NCBI RefSeq assembly: GCF_916618915.1
Contig: NZ_CAKAKE010000001.1
Coordinates: 3,207,001 to 3,271,000, forward strand
DNA: 64,000 bases
Source of the DNA: Stenotrophomonas sp. Marseille-Q4652
GTDB taxonomy: Bacteria; Pseudomonadota; Gammaproteobacteria; Xanthomonadales; Xanthomonadaceae
Reading direction: 5' to 3'
The translations under genes and the position numbers were made by a program. Below the pieces are notes generated by a model. That model saw nothing but the letters and a program-made list of their open reading frames with translations. It was not told the origin of the DNA and ran no database searches. Shown here one piece after another: positions 51,662 to 61,723 of this stretch. The first letter of the stretch is position 1; each line of letters opens with the position of its first letter.

Positions 51662-52282
51662 TCACAACAATCGGTAACGCCTGAGCACCTTGCGCAGCGT
51701 GCGCGCGTCGCGTGCCGTCTCCGCATGCAGCCCGGCAGCGCGGGCACCACGCACGTTGACGAACAGGTCATCGACGAACAACGCGTGGCGCGCTTCCACG
51801 CCGAAGTACGCCAGGGCGGCAACGAAGGCTTCCGGCGCAGGCTTGCGCACGCCCAGCATCGCACTGCACAGCACCTTGCCCTCCAGACGCGGGAACAGGC
51901 CCGGTGCGATCTGCCGTATCGCCTGCAGCATCAGCGCGCTGTTGTTGCTGAGGATGCCGACGGCCAAGGCTGGATCGAGCTTGCCCAACATTTCCACTAC
52001 CTGGGACTTTGCCCGGCTTGCAGCCACGCGCGCCGCGATCCACCCGGCCTCGTCCAGCGGCCTGCCCAACGCCTGAGTGATCTCCCGCAGGTAGCCGGCG
52101 GTATCGATGCGGCCACTGTCATGGGCAGCTTCCAGCCCCGAACCAAAGATCGCCTGTGCCACCGCGGCCGGCTCGACATTGCAGTGGGTCGCCAGCGCCA
52201 CGATGCGCGCGGCATGCGAGTAGTCGGCGACCAGGCCGTCGAAATCGAGCAACAGCAGGCGGGGTGGAGTAGTGGCGAGCAT
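51662..52282 (-). CDS. HAD-superfamily hydrolase (subfamily IA)
   Basis: A 206-residue enzyme with the HAD nucleophile motif LLLDFDGLVAD, motif II in GILSNNSA, the lysine motif VRKPAPEAF and motif IV FVDDLFVNV. The cap is helical and N-terminal (about residues 18-90). The usual substrates are small phosphorylated metabolites; the true one is unknown. The start was set at ATG 52282 (MLATTPPRLLLLDFDG), since the upstream extension to 52372 would run into the promoter area of azurin. It converges with the HIT gene. Confidence 0.87.
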   Translation of the reverse strand: MLATTPPRLLLLDFDGLVADYSHAARIVALATHCNVEPAAVAQAIFGSGLEAAHDSGRIDTAGYLREITQALGRPLDEAGWIAARVAASRAKSQVVEMLGKLDPALAVGILSNNSALMLQAIRQIAPGLFPRLEGKVLCSAMLGVRKPAPEAFVAALAYFGVEARHALFVDDLFVNVRGARAAGLHAETARDARTLRKVLRRYRLL

Positions 52283-52420
52283 CGGGAATGGAGGGCGTGC
52301 CTGCGGGAGACAGTAACCGCCCGCAGCGGAGTGCCCGGCGGACAGGTGCGACATCCCGTCGCATGGGCGCACCGGATGCGCCGAATAGAATCAACGCCAG
52401 TACCGAATGCTGGAGTTGCC

Positions 52421-52870
52421 GTGAAGCTGTCTGCCGTGATGCTGGGCGTGGTGGCCTGCCTGTCTGCCCCGATGGCGCTGGCGCGCACCTGCGCGCTCAG
52501 CATCGACAGCGATGACCGCATGCAGTTCTCGCAGTCGCAGCTGCGCGTGGCGCCGGACTGCAGCCAGGTCGAGCTCACCCTGCGCCATACCGGCAAGCTG
52601 TCGGCGGCCGCAATGGGCCACAACTGGGTGCTCACCCGCAGCGCGGATTTCCAGGCCGTGGCCAGTGCCGGCATGCGCGCGAAACTCGCCGACAGCTACC
52701 TGCCGCCGAAGGATCCGCGGGTGCTGGCCTTTACGCCGGTGATTGGCGGCGGCCAGGCGACGTCCGTGCGCTTTGCCACCGCGCGCCTGCGCAAGGGCGA
52801 GACGTATACGTTCTTCTGCTCGGTGCCCGGGCACTGGGCAATGATGAAAGGCACCCTGGTCTTCGCCTGA
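52421..52870 (+). CDS. azu: azurin (blue copper protein)
   Basis: A 149-residue precursor starting at GTG 52421 with GGAG five bases upstream. The signal peptide ends near MALA (residue 21). The copper ligands are H67 in MGHNWV and C133, H138 and M142 in FFCSVPGHWAMMKG, and the disulphide cysteines appear as C24 and C47. Azurin carries electrons in the periplasm; partners such as a peroxidase or nitrite reductase are not encoded here. An extremely GC-rich hairpin region (52871-52919) follows, where the hemL gene converges. Confidence 0.93.
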   Translation: MKLSAVMLGVVACLSAPMALARTCALSIDSDDRMQFSQSQLRVAPDCSQVELTLRHTGKLSAAAMGHNWVLTRSADFQAVASAGMRAKLADSYLPPKDPRVLAFTPVIGGGQATSVRFATARLRKGETYTFFCSVPGHWAMMKGTLVFA

Positions 52871-52928
52871 GCCGCTGCCGCGCCGCGCCACGGCCCCTCC
52901 CGGGCGCGGCGCGCGGCGGCCGGTGCGA

Positions 52929-54218
52929 TCAGGCGGCGATGGCCTTGAACGCCTCGCGCGCGGCAGCAAGGGTTGCTTCAATCACCGCCTCGTCGTGCGC
53001 GCTGGACAGGAAGCCGGCCTCGTAGGCGCTGGGTGCGAGGAACACGCCGCGCTCGAGCATGGCGTGGAAGAAGCGGTTGAACGCGGCGGTGTCGCAGGCG
53101 ATGGCCTGGGCGTAGGTCTCCACCTTCTGGTCGGTGAAGAACAGGCCGAACATCGCGCCGACGCGGTTGGTGGTGACCGCCACGCCGGCTTCGCATGCGG
53201 CCGCTTCCAGGCCTTCGCACAGGCGTGCGGTGGCGGCGCTGAGCTGCTCGTGGAAGCCCGGCGCCTGCACCAGCTGTAGCATCGCCAGGCCAGCGGCCAT
53301 GGCCACCGGATTGCCGCTGAGCGTGCCGGCCTGGTAGATCGGGCCGGCCGGGGAAATCTGGTTCATCAGCTCGGCGCGGCCACCGTAGGCGCCCACCGGC
53401 ATGCCGCCGCCGATGATCTTGCCGAAGGTGGTCAGGTCCGGGGTGATGCCGTAATGCGCCTGCGCGCCGCCGAGGGCGACGCGGAAGCCGGTCATCACCT
53501 CGTCGAAGATCAGCAGCGCGCCATGCTGCGTGCACAGCTGCCGCAGGTGCTGCAGGTAGCCTTCGCGCGGCGGGATGCAGTTGGCGTTGCCGACCACCGG
53601 CTCGATGATCACCGCGGCGATCTCGCTGCCGATGTCATCGAACAGCTTCGTCGCGCCTTCGAAATCGTTGTAGCTCAGCGTGGCGGTCAGCTCGCTCAGG
53701 CCCGCCGGCACGCCCGGCGAGGTCGGCACGCCCAGGGTCAGCATGCCGCTGCCGGCCTTGACCAGGAACGAGTCGCCGTGGCCGTGGTAGCAGCCCTCGA
53801 ACTTGACGATGCGCTGGCGGCCGGTGGCGCCGCGCGCCAGGCGGATCGCCGACAGCGTGGCCTCGGTGCCGGAGTTGACCATGCGCACCATCTCGCACGA
53901 AGGCACCAGGGAAGTGATGGTCTCGGCCATGGTGATCTCGGCCGCGCATGGCGCGCCGAACGACAGGCCGTCGCCGATCGCCTTCTGCACGGCCTCGCGC
54001 ACGGCCGGGTGGTTGTGGCCGACGATCATCGGACCCCAGGAGCCGACGTAGTCGATGTAGCGGTTGCCGTCCACGTCGAACAGGTACGGGCCATCGGCAC
54101 GCTGCACGAAGAATGGTTCGCCGCCGACCGACTTGAACGCGCGCACCGGCGAGTTGACGCCGCCCGGCAGCAGCTTCCGGGCGCGTTCGAACAGGGCGTG
54201 GGATTGGTCGTGGTTCAT
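52929..54218 (-). CDS. hemL: glutamate-1-semialdehyde 2,1-aminomutase
   Basis: This 429-residue PLP enzyme makes 5-aminolaevulinate for haem synthesis by the C5 route. Family strings are [60 protein letters not shown] and the PLP-lysine [15 protein letters not shown]. The start [10 protein letters not shown] (54218) was chosen over 54287. thiE ends 4 bp before it on the same strand, so the two genes form a thiE-hemL unit, a pairing seen in other bacteria. Confidence 0.96.
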   Translation of the reverse strand: MNHDQSHALFERARKLLPGGVNSPVRAFKSVGGEPFFVQRADGPYLFDVDGNRYIDYVGSWGPMIVGHNHPAVREAVQKAIGDGLSFGAPCAAEITMAETITSLVPSCEMVRMVNSGTEATLSAIRLARGATGRQRIVKFEGCYHGHGDSFLVKAGSGMLTLGVPTSPGVPAGLSELTATLSYNDFEGATKLFDDIGSEIAAVIIEPVVGNANCIPPREGYLQHLRQLCTQHGALLIFDEVMTGFRVALGGAQAHYGITPDLTTFGKIIGGGMPVGAYGGRAELMNQISPAGPIYQAGTLSGNPVAMAAGLAMLQLVQAPGFHEQLSAATARLCEGLEAAACEAGVAVTTNRVGAMFGLFFTDQKVETYAQAIACDTAAFNRFFHAMLERGVFLAPSAYEAGFLSSAHDEAVIEATLAAAREAFKAIAA

Positions 54219-54222
54219 GGGG

Positions 54223-54861
54223 TCAGTCCTGGAAGCAGTCGAGATAGGCGCGCAACGCGGCCCTGGGGTCCGGCGCCTGGAACACACCGCTGATCACGGC
54301 GATCAGGTCGGCACCGGCGGCGATGATCGGTGCTGCATTGTCCGGGGTCAGCCCGCCGATCGCCACCCGCGGTACGCCCAGCATTGCCGCGCCATGCAGC
54401 AGCGCCGCGTCGGCATGGCGGGTGTTGGCCTTGGTGCGGCTGGGGAAGAACGCGCCAAAGGCGACATAGCTGGCGCCGGCGGTTACCGCCGACTGCGCCA
54501 GCGCCAGCTGGTCGTAGCAGGAGGCACCCACGATGGCATCGGGGCCGAGCAGGGCGCGTGCGGCAGCGATGTCGCCATCGTCCTCGCCCAGGTGCACCCC
54601 GGCCGCGCCCACGGCCGTTGCCAGCGCGGCATCGTCGTTGATCACCAGTGCCACGCCGGCCTGTTCGCACAGGCCCTGCAACGCCGTTGCCTGTTCAAGG
54701 CGGAGCGCGGCGTCGGCCAGTTTGTTGCGGTACTGCAGCCACGGCACGCCCGCGCCAAGCAAGGGCTGCACCTGCGCCAGCAGACGCGCGGTGTCGGTCT
54801 CGTCGGGAGTGATCAGGTACACGCCGCGCGCTTGCGCGTGCGGGAAGGAAGCGGGAGGCAT
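54223..54861 (-). CDS. thiE: thiamine-phosphate synthase
   Basis: A 212-residue TIM-barrel enzyme joining HMP-PP and HET-P to make thiamine phosphate. The sequence has [16 protein letters not shown] with the phosphate-binding region, [24 protein letters not shown] with Thr-Lys, and the terminal phosphate loop AIGGLTPDN. Unlike thiC at 25.5 kb there is no TPP riboswitch visible upstream of this gene. It is followed by hemL with a 4-bp gap. A short GC-rich spacer separates it from the divergent rubredoxin gene. Confidence 0.93.
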   Translation of the reverse strand: MPPASFPHAQARGVYLITPDETDTARLLAQVQPLLGAGVPWLQYRNKLADAALRLEQATALQGLCEQAGVALVINDDAALATAVGAAGVHLGEDDGDIAAARALLGPDAIVGASCYDQLALAQSAVTAGASYVAFGAFFPSRTKANTRHADAALLHGAAMLGVPRVAIGGLTPDNAAPIIAAGADLIAVISGVFQAPDPRAALRAYLDCFQD

Positions 54862-54932
54862 GGCAATTACCGGGGTGGCGGCGGGGATGGGACAATGCCT
54901 GCAGACAGACTCGTCCAGACCGTGATTATCCG

Positions 54933-55124
54933 ATGACCGATGCCACCACCACCACCTATCGCACCTGGATGTGCGTTGTCTGCGGCTTCACCTACAACGA
55001 AGCCGACGGCCTGCCGGAAGAGGGCATCGCCCCCGGCACGCGCTGGGAGGACATCCCGGACACCTGGACCTGCCCGGACTGCGGCGTGACCAAGGACGAT
55101 TTCGAGATGGTGGAGCTGGACTGA
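54933..55124 (+). CDS. rubA: rubredoxin
   Basis: The 63-residue single-domain iron-sulphur protein has the four iron ligands at C14, C17, C47 and C50 (CVVCGFTY and [11 protein letters not shown]) and the usual [14 protein letters not shown] middle. It is an electron carrier in the cytoplasm, for instance to alkane hydroxylases or peroxide-reducing enzymes, but no partner is encoded next to it. The ATG at 54933 gives the right length. A GCGCGGC/GCCGCGC hairpin (55133-55150) without a T-run follows. Confidence 0.95.
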   Translation: MTDATTTTYRTWMCVVCGFTYNEADGLPEEGIAPGTRWEDIPDTWTCPDCGVTKDDFEMVELD

Positions 55125-55159
55125 TCCACGCGGCGCGGCGTGTGCCGCGCTGTCCCGCA

Positions 55160-56008
55160 TCAGTGCAGGCGCGGGCGCCGCGCGCCCAGGGTGATCACGC
55201 GATCGCGGATCGCGGCTGCATCGTCGGCCTGCGGCTGCCGCAGCAGGTAGTTGGCCAGGTCCTCGCGGGCGCCGGCCACATGTCCCAGACGGGCATAAGC
55301 CAGCCCGCGGTCACGCAGCGCGTCAGACTGCTCCGGCGCCAGCTTCAGCACGCGGTCGGCACTGCGCGCGGCACGGTCCCACTCGCCACGCTCGGCATAG
55401 ATGGCGTGCAGGTTGCGCAGCATCCGCACCAGGATCGCGCGGTGCGGGGCCGGGTCGAGGATATGCGCCAGCACGTTGTCGTCGGGCGTCTTCCCGCCCA
55501 GGTGCTGGCTGGCGCGTTCGCGCAGCTCGTCCACGCCCAGCGGGCGGCCCCCATTGAACGGGTCCATCACCAGCACGCCTTCCTCCACCGGCATCCGCAC
55601 CAGGAAATGCCCCGGGAAGGAAATGCCGTCGAGGTGGATGCCGAGCCGGCGCGAGACTTCCATCTGCACCAGCGCCAGCGAGATCGGGTTGCCGAGGCGA
55701 CGGTCGAAGACCTCGTTGAGGTAGCTGTTGCGCGGGTCGTAGTACTCGACGTGGTCGCCGGTGTAGCCCAGCTCGTCGAACAGGTGCCGGTTGATCGCCG
55801 CGACCTTCAACGGCCAGGCGGCGATGGCCGCGACCTCGGTGCGCAGGTGGTCGGCATGCTCCTGCACCAGCGCGTCGTAACGGGCCGGGTCCAGGTCCGG
55901 GTACTCGTCACGGGCGATCAGCAGCGCGCTGGCCAGCAGCGGCAGGTCGTCGTTGTCGCGGGCGCCCAGCGCATCCCAGTCCGGCAGGAGGAAATTCGTA
56001 TTCGGCAT
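55160..56008 (-). CDS. SirB1-type transglutaminase-fold / TPR protein
   Basis: A 282-residue protein. The N-terminal part (about 20-180) is the transglutaminase-like SirB1 domain: LFDELGYTGDHVEYYDPRNSYLNEVFDRRLGNPISLALVQ, then HLDGISFPGHFLVR, where a histidine of the fold is kept. The C-terminal part (about 190-260) is TPR-like, with LRNLHAIYAERGEWDRAARSADRVLKLAP. No catalytic cysteine is evident in the usual place, so protease activity is unlikely. Function is not known; related genes flank prmC-hemA in enterics. It starts at ATG 56008. Confidence 0.84.
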   Translation of the reverse strand: MPNTNFLLPDWDALGARDNDDLPLLASALLIARDEYPDLDPARYDALVQEHADHLRTEVAAIAAWPLKVAAINRHLFDELGYTGDHVEYYDPRNSYLNEVFDRRLGNPISLALVQMEVSRRLGIHLDGISFPGHFLVRMPVEEGVLVMDPFNGGRPLGVDELRERASQHLGGKTPDDNVLAHILDPAPHRAILVRMLRNLHAIYAERGEWDRAARSADRVLKLAPEQSDALRDRGLAYARLGHVAGAREDLANYLLRQPQADDAAAIRDRVITLGARRPRLH

Positions 56009-56072
56009 ATCCGCACACTGGCGACGGAACCGGTTCCATTCAAGCATCCGGCGCGTGACCAGGCTGTCTGGT

Positions 56073-56525
56073 TCAGTCCAGCGTCGGGATGCCGGGACCG
56101 AAGGTGAGCTCCGCGCCGTTTTCCAGGTTCAGCCGCGCGGCCTGGCCAGCGTTGAGTTCGAGCACGTAGCGGGCCGGGCGACGGCTGGGGTACGACGGGC
56201 AGCCGTTGCCGCCGGTGCACGGCGGCACGTCGCGCTTCTGCGACACCAGCCGGCGCTGGTTGTCGAAGTACAGGATGTCCAGCGCCAGCCGGGTGTTCTT
56301 CATCCAGTACGACTGCGGCTCCTGCCGGTCATGGATGAAGAGCATGCCGTGGTTGACCGGCATGCTGTCGCGGAACATCAGCCCGCGCGCGCGCGACTCG
56401 TCGTCCTGGGCCAGTTCGACCTCGTAGCGCTCGCCAGCCAGCTCCACCCAGTACTTCGGCGCGGCCGAGGCGCACCCAGCGAGGGCGAACAGGGAACACA
56501 GCAGCAGGGTGCGGAGCAGGGACAT
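56073..56525 (-). CDS. DUF192 lipoprotein
   Basis: A 150-residue predicted lipoprotein (LAGC lipobox at 16-19) in the periplasm or outer envelope. The DUF192 fold shows in RARGLMFRDSMPVNHGMLFIHD and SYWMKNTRLALDILYFDN, ending ARYVLELNAGQAARLNLENGAEL. Two cysteines flank a Gly/Asn turn (PCTGGNGCPSYPS), which could form a disulphide. The domain is present in archaea and bacteria and has no settled role. ATG 56525 was chosen because it yields the lipoprotein signal. Confidence 0.86.
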   Translation of the reverse strand: MSLLRTLLLCSLFALAGCASAAPKYWVELAGERYEVELAQDDESRARGLMFRDSMPVNHGMLFIHDRQEPQSYWMKNTRLALDILYFDNQRRLVSQKRDVPPCTGGNGCPSYPSRRPARYVLELNAGQAARLNLENGAELTFGPGIPTLD

Positions 56526-56632
56526 GGCGGGCTCGGGAGTTGGGCACGATGGCGAACCTTCGGCCAAGGCGCGGGGGGCGTCAAGACAACGGGCGCAGGC
56601 CGCAACGGCGGCCAGCGCCACGATGGAATGGC

Positions 56633-57280
56633 TCAGAGCACCTGCGGCGGTTCGCCACCGATGATCACCACGTCGGCGCGGCGGCGGGCGAACAGGCCCA
56701 CGCAGACCACGCCCGGGATCTGGTTGAGCTGGGCCTCGAGCTTGACCGGATCGGTGATGGACAGGTTGTGCACGTCCAGGATCACGTTGCCGTTGTCGGT
56801 GACCACGCCATCACGCCACACCGGCTGGCCGCCGGTCAGCGCCAGGATCTCGCGTGCGACCAGGCTGCGTGCCATCGGGATCACTTCCACCGGCAGCGGG
56901 AACCTGCCCAGCACCGGCACCTGCTTGGAGGGATCGACGATGCAGACGAACTGCTTGCTGGCCTCGGCGACGATCTTCTCGCGGGTCAGCGCGGCGCCGC
57001 CGCCCTTGATCAGGCACTTGGCCGGGTCGCACTCATCGGCGCCATCCACGTACAGCGACAGCGTGCCGGCGTGATTGAGGTCCAGCACCTCGATGCCGTG
57101 CTGCTTCAGCCGCGCCGTGCTCTGCTCGGAGCTGGACACCGCGCCCTTGATGCGGTGCTGGATGCGCGCCAGCGCATCGATGAAGTAGGCCACGGTGGAA
57201 CCGGTGCCGACGCCGACGATCATGCCGTCCTCGACGTACTCGATGGCTTTTTCGGCGGCCAGGCGCTTGGCTTCGGACAT
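56633..57280 (-). CDS. rpiA: ribose-5-phosphate isomerase A
   Basis: The 215-residue enzyme interconverts ribose 5-phosphate and ribulose 5-phosphate in the pentose phosphate pathway. It has the nucleotide-like [26 protein letters not shown] with the catalytic aspartates, and [12 protein letters not shown]. It starts [12 protein letters not shown] at ATG 57280. It is followed by a divergence in function rather than an operon: the EVE gene lies 50 bp upstream on the same strand. Confidence 0.95.
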   Translation of the reverse strand: MSEAKRLAAEKAIEYVEDGMIVGVGTGSTVAYFIDALARIQHRIKGAVSSSEQSTARLKQHGIEVLDLNHAGTLSLYVDGADECDPAKCLIKGGGAALTREKIVAEASKQFVCIVDPSKQVPVLGRFPLPVEVIPMARSLVAREILALTGGQPVWRDGVVTDNGNVILDVHNLSITDPVKLEAQLNQIPGVVCVGLFARRRADVVIIGGEPPQVL

Positions 57281-57330
57281 GCTGGGACCTGCAGTAGGTA
57301 GGTGGGTTGGGATGTGGACGGGCGTGGCGC

Positions 57331-57803
<473 letters not shown>

Positions 57804-57807
<4 letters not shown>

Positions 57808-58391
57808 GCGTGCGGGGATTCGGGGAACAGGGTGGTGGTTTCGGTGCAGATGGCGTCCACCGCCACATCCCAGTGCTCGACCGGAAGCGCGGGCACCTGC
57901 TGCACGGAGAAGCCGACGCCGACCAGCCACGGTGGTGCACTGCGCTGGTGGCGGAAAGCGAAGCTGCGATCATACCAGCCGCCTCCCATGCCCAGCCGGC
58001 GCCCGGCGCTGTCGAAGCCGACCAGCGGTGCCACCACCAGGGCCATTGCCTCGGCCGGCAGGGCATCGTCGGGATGGATGTCCGGTTCGGGAATGCCATA
58101 GCGGTTGGTGGCCAGCGGTTGCCCCGGCCGCCACGGCGCAAAGCGCAGCAGCTCGCCATGCAGGATCGGCAGGCAGTAGGTCTGGCGCGACGGCAACTGC
58201 ATCTGCCAGCGGTGCAGGGCTATCTCGCCGTCCATTGCCCAGTAACCGGCGACCGGGCCGGCGATGTCGGCAAACGGCAGCGCCAGCAACCGTGTGGCGA
58301 GCAGTTCGGCGGCGGCCAGCCGCACGGGAGCGGACAGCTCGCGGCGCGCCTGCCGCAACTGGCGACGCAGCTCGTGACGGTCGGTGCTCAT
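57804..58391 (-). CDS. ygfA: 5-formyltetrahydrofolate cyclo-ligase
   Basis: A 195-residue ATP-dependent enzyme that converts 5-formyl-THF to 5,10-methenyl-THF. The ATP-binding [11 protein letters not shown] and the [16 protein letters not shown] strand are present, and the N-terminal [16 protein letters not shown] basic helix is typical. It lies immediately downstream of the 6S RNA gene, as in E. coli (ssrS-ygfA). The start ATG at 58391 was preferred to upstream frames, which would run into the RNA's terminator region. Confidence 0.93.
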
Positions 58392-58491
58392 GCGAAGCGG
58401 CCGCGGCAGGGTGGGAACGTAATGCGCATCTTCAACAGGCCGGGTCAGGAAGGCGTCCATTGAAGCGCGTTGGCGCAGTTGCCGCACGCAC

Positions 58492-58526
58492 AAAAAACAA
58501 CAGCGGCACCCGTGGGAGCCGCTGTT
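58492..58526 (-). terminator. intrinsic terminator of 6S RNA
   Basis: AACAGCGGC (58499-58507) pairs with GCCGCTGTT (58518-58526); on the minus strand this is followed by GTTTTTTG. It lies just beyond the mature 6S 3' end and 100 bp before the cyclo-ligase start. Confidence 0.85.
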
Positions 58527-58537
58527 GCAGGAAGAAT

Positions 58538-58725
58538 TGCATTCTCCGCCATGACGATGCGTGCGAAACGACCTTGAACCCGGGGTTCAAGTGGGAACGC
58601 TGGGGAACCATCGGGCTTCCCGCTACGTGGCGGACATGCACACCCGGCGCCGTCGCGTCCCCGTGGTCGTCATTAAGGGACAAGGCGAATGTTTGCACAC
58701 GCTGTCGTGCACGGCAGAGAACGCA
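58538..58725 (-). ncRNA. ssrS: 6S RNA
   Basis: Three signs agree. A good -10 TATAAT (58736-58731) is followed seven bases later by the inferred 5' end. The ends pair in a 15-bp closing stem, GCGTTCTCTGCCGTG (58724-58710) with CATGGCGGAGAATGC (58553-58539), allowing G-U pairs. The 3' arm has the CTTGAACCCCGGGTTCAAGG hairpin that corresponds to the CCTTGAACCAAGGGTTCAAGG element of E. coli 6S RNA. The gene order zapA, ssrS, 5-FTHF cyclo-ligase is also conserved. 6S RNA binds sigma-70 RNA polymerase in stationary phase. The length of about 188 nt agrees with the family. Confidence 0.9.
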
Positions 58726-58811
58726 GGGAAATTATAGCGGCATTGCCCGGCATGGCCAGCCCGTTCGTCGGGCAGTGCCGGGTTCAGCAGCGTGAGCCGT
58801 GTGTTATTCGT

Positions 58812-59114
58812 TCAGCGCGGGCTGCTGTCCAGCGCACGGTCAAGGCGCTGGTTGAGTTCGGCCAGGGTGCGCTGCACTTCGGCGGACTGGCGCAGCTGTT
58901 CGTCGCGCAGCTGCTGCAGTTCGTGCGCGAGGTTGAGCGCGGCCAGCACCGCGACGCGGTCGACAGCGGCCATGCGGTTGCTGCCGCGGATCTCGCGCAT
59001 CTTGGCGTCGAGCATGCGCGCGGCGGCATGCAGGCTGTCGCGTTCGTCGGCATCGACGCCGACGGTGTATTCGCGGTCGAGGATGCGGACGCTGACGGGT
59101 TCGGTCTGGCTCAC
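58812..59114 (-). CDS. zapA: cell division protein ZapA
   Basis: The 100-residue protein bundles FtsZ filaments at midcell. It starts EPVSVRILDREYTVGVDADERDSLHAAARMLDAKM, the ZapA beta-hairpin and first helix, and ends in a coiled coil (NLAHELQQLRDEQLRQSAEVQRTLAEL). Its start codon overlaps the upstream small coiled-coil gene in an ATGA junction. 6S RNA lies downstream on the same strand, with its own promoter. Confidence 0.94.
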   Translation of the reverse strand: MSQTEPVSVRILDREYTVGVDADERDSLHAAARMLDAKMREIRGSNRMAAVDRVAVLAALNLAHELQQLRDEQLRQSAEVQRTLAELNQRLDRALDSSPR

Positions 59115-59350
59115 GTGTGCTGCTCCAGTGATTTGAGCCGGGTGATCATGGCTTCCACCCGTGAACGGGCCTGTTCGTTCTTGGTCAGCAGTTGCGCGCG
59201 CTCACCGATCAGCTGTTCCTGCTGGTGGCGCAGGCTGCGGTTCTCTTCGGCCAAGCGCTGGTTGCGCTCGAGCAGCAGCTCGAAGCGCGCGGCCAGGGCC
59301 TGCAGCTGGGCAAGGGTGTCGGCTGGATCCATGGGCGGCACGATAGGCAT
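59111..59350 (-). CDS. small coiled-coil protein (TIGR02449/ZapB-like)
   Basis: A 79-residue protein, almost all coiled coil from residue 10 on (LAQLQALAARFELLLERNQRLAEENRSLRHQQEQL). It belongs to the group of short proteins found next to zapA in gammaproteobacteria and probably helps in division. The start is uncertain: ATG 59350, or ATG 59332 (MDPADTLAQ), which is more like the family start; neither has a clear ribosome-binding site. It is cotranscribed with zapA (4-bp overlap). Confidence 0.82.
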   Translation of the reverse strand: MPIVPPMDPADTLAQLQALAARFELLLERNQRLAEENRSLRHQQEQLIGERAQLLTKNEQARSRVEAMITRLKSLEQHT

Positions 59351-59365
59351 CGGGGCGAGGGGTGG

Positions 59366-61572
59366 TCAATGGGCGCCGCGCGCGGCTTTCTGCAGGAAGC
59401 GCAGGCAGGCGTCGGGTTCGAGTGCGGGTGCCACCAGGTGGCCCTGGATCTCGTCGCAGCCGTGCTCGTGCAGGAACTGCAGCTGGCCGCGCGACTCCAC
59501 GCCCTCGGCCACCACTTTCAGCGACAGCGAGTGGCCCATGGCGATGATGGTGCTGGTGATGGCTTCGTCGTCCGGGTCCAGGGTGAGGTCGCGGACGAAT
59601 TCGCGGTCGACCTTGAGCGTGGTCAGCGGCAGGCGCTTGAGGTAGGCCAGCGAGGAATAGCCGGTGCCGAAATCGTCGATGGCCAGGCCCACGCCCTGGT
59701 CGCGGCAGGCGCGCAGCAGCGCGGCATTGGCCGCGACGTTGCCCATCACCGCGCTTTCGGTCAGTTCCAGTTCCAGCTGGCCCGGGCGCACGCCGGTCTC
59801 GTCGAGGACGCGTACAAGCAGGCCGGAAAGATCGCCGCGCTGCAGCTGGATCGCCGAGACATTGACCGACAGGCACAGGTCCTCCTGGCCATGCCCGCGC
59901 CACGACTGCAGGGTCCGGCAGGCCTGGCGCAGAACCCATTCGCCCATTTCCAGGATCAGTCCGGTCTCCTCGGCCAGCGGGATGAACTGCGAGGGCGAGA
60001 CCAGCCCGAACTCGGAGCTGTGCCAGCGCACCAGCGCCTCGACCCCGACCACGCGGCGGTCCACCAGCGAATAGCGTGGCTGGTAGACCAGGCTCAGCTC
60101 GTCGTCGAACTCGATCTTGCGCAGGGTGCTGGCCAGGGTGGCGCGGTGGCGGGTCTGCTCGTCCATCCGCGCCGAGTACAGCTGGTAGGTGCTGCGCCCG
60201 GCGGCCTTGGCCTGGTACATCGCGGTGTCGGCATGCTTGAGCAGCTCGGTCGGCAGCAGCGCATGCTGCGGATAGAGGCTGATGCCCACCGAGGGCGCCA
60301 TCGCCACCTCGCGGCGTTCGTCCAGCCGCAGCGGCATCTCGAACGCGGCCAGCACCTGGCGCGCCAGCTCCTCGGCCTCGTCGGTGGAAGACAGGCCTTC
60401 GAGGATCACGGTGAATTCGTCGCCGCCCAGGCGTGCGACGGTGTGCTGCGGGCCCACCGCCTGCTGCACCCGTTCGGCCGCGGCGCGCAGCACGCGGTCG
60501 CCGACCGCGTGGCCGAGCGAGTCATTGATGTCCTTGAACCGGTCCAGGTCCAGGAACAGCACCGCCACCAGCCGGCCCTCGCGGCGGGCGCGGACGATGG
60601 CGCGGGCCAGCCGCTCGGAGGCCAGGGCGCGGTTGGGCAGGCTGGTCAGGGTGTCGTAGTTGGCCAGGTAGCGCAGTTCCTGCTCGGCCTTGCGGCGCTC
60701 GGTGATGTCCTCCAGCACGATCACGTGGAAGCTGCGGCGACCATCGATGTCGCGCACCAGGTTGTGGCGCACGTGGCAGAGGATTTCCTGGCCTCGCGAT
60801 GACGCTGCCAGTTGTCACCGGACCAGTGCCCGGCCTGGCGCACCGCCTGCAGCCGTTGTTCCAGCAGGGCGGCCGGCTCGTTGCCGGTGTCGAGCATGCG
60901 CAGTGGCGCGCCCAGCACCTGGGCTTCCTCGTAACCGGTGATCCGGGTAAACGCCGGGTTGACCCAGACGAAGTGCAGGTTGCGGTCCAGCACCCCGACC
61001 GCCTCGCTCATGTTGAGCAGCACCTCGCTGGCGATGCGGCGTTCGGCGTCGGCGCGGCGGTGTACGGAGATGTCGCGCGCGGTACCGGTCACGCGCAGCG
61101 GCGTGCCGTCGGCGCCCCGTTCGGCCACCCGGCCGCGCGCACGTACCCAGTGCCACTGCCCGGGCTGGCCCAGCTCCATGCGGTGCTCGGACAGGAACAC
61201 CGCGCTGCGGCCCTCCAGGTGGTCGGCCAGGCGGCGCATCACCTGGGGCAGGTCGTCGCGGTGGATCGTAGGGTCGCCTTCCTCGCGGTTGACCATGGTG
61301 ATCTCGGCCGAGGCCGGGGCCAGCTCATCGGCAAGCATCCAGCGCAGGCGCCGCGTGCGCAGGTCATAGTCCCAGAGCTGCTCGCCGGAGGCCCACAGAG
61401 CCAGCTTCAGGTGCTGGTCGCGCTCGTGCAGGTCGCGGTTGCGCGCCTGCAGTTGCCGCACCTGGCGTCGCGCCCGCCACGCCAGGGTGGCCGCGGCCAT
61501 CCCCAGCCCCGCCAAGGTCCCGCCCACGATCACAGCCGTATACGGGAAGACCGTGGCGACTGCGCTCGGCAT
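59366..61572 (-). pseudogene. PAS-GGDEF-EAL protein broken by a frameshift
   Basis: Two overlapping minus-strand frames join into one protein of about 735 residues. The upstream frame (61572 to about 60795) has a membrane helix (about 7-30) and two PAS domains. The downstream frame (to 59366) continues with PAS end, GGDEF and EAL. Around 60790-60795 the sequence reads GAGGCCAGGAA where GAGGGCCAGGAA would keep the frame and restore the expected QEILCHVRHNLV. One G thus seems lost from a G run. GGDEF (RLGGDEF) and EAL residues (EALVRW, ELTES, IDDFGTGYSSL) are intact, so the defect is recent or is a sequencing error. As written, the enzyme part lacks its sensor. Confidence 0.8.
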
Positions 61573-61723
61573 GGACGATGGGTTTCATGGTGGGATCGTC
61601 CCGAGTGTAGGCGGGGCGTTCACGCATTCACAAGCGGGTTTGCAGGTCCCCGTTGCTACACTGTCGCGCTGGGCCGCGCCGACCTGCGCCGCGGCGTTTC
61701 CACCATATTTCCGGGCCTGCGAC

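Noticed and set aside
52871..52919. Very GC-rich inverted repeat after azurin as a possible REP/SMAG element
   Set aside because: It does not carry the GTAG head of known Stenotrophomonas SMAG repeats and occurs once in the window; it is more simply the shared 3' hairpin of the convergent azu and hemL genes.
60721..60772. Internal GTG start giving a separate GGDEF-EAL gene
   Set aside because: The codon lies inside the PAS-linked segment, there is no ribosome-binding site, and restoring one base rejoins the upstream frame precisely; a single broken gene is the simpler reading.
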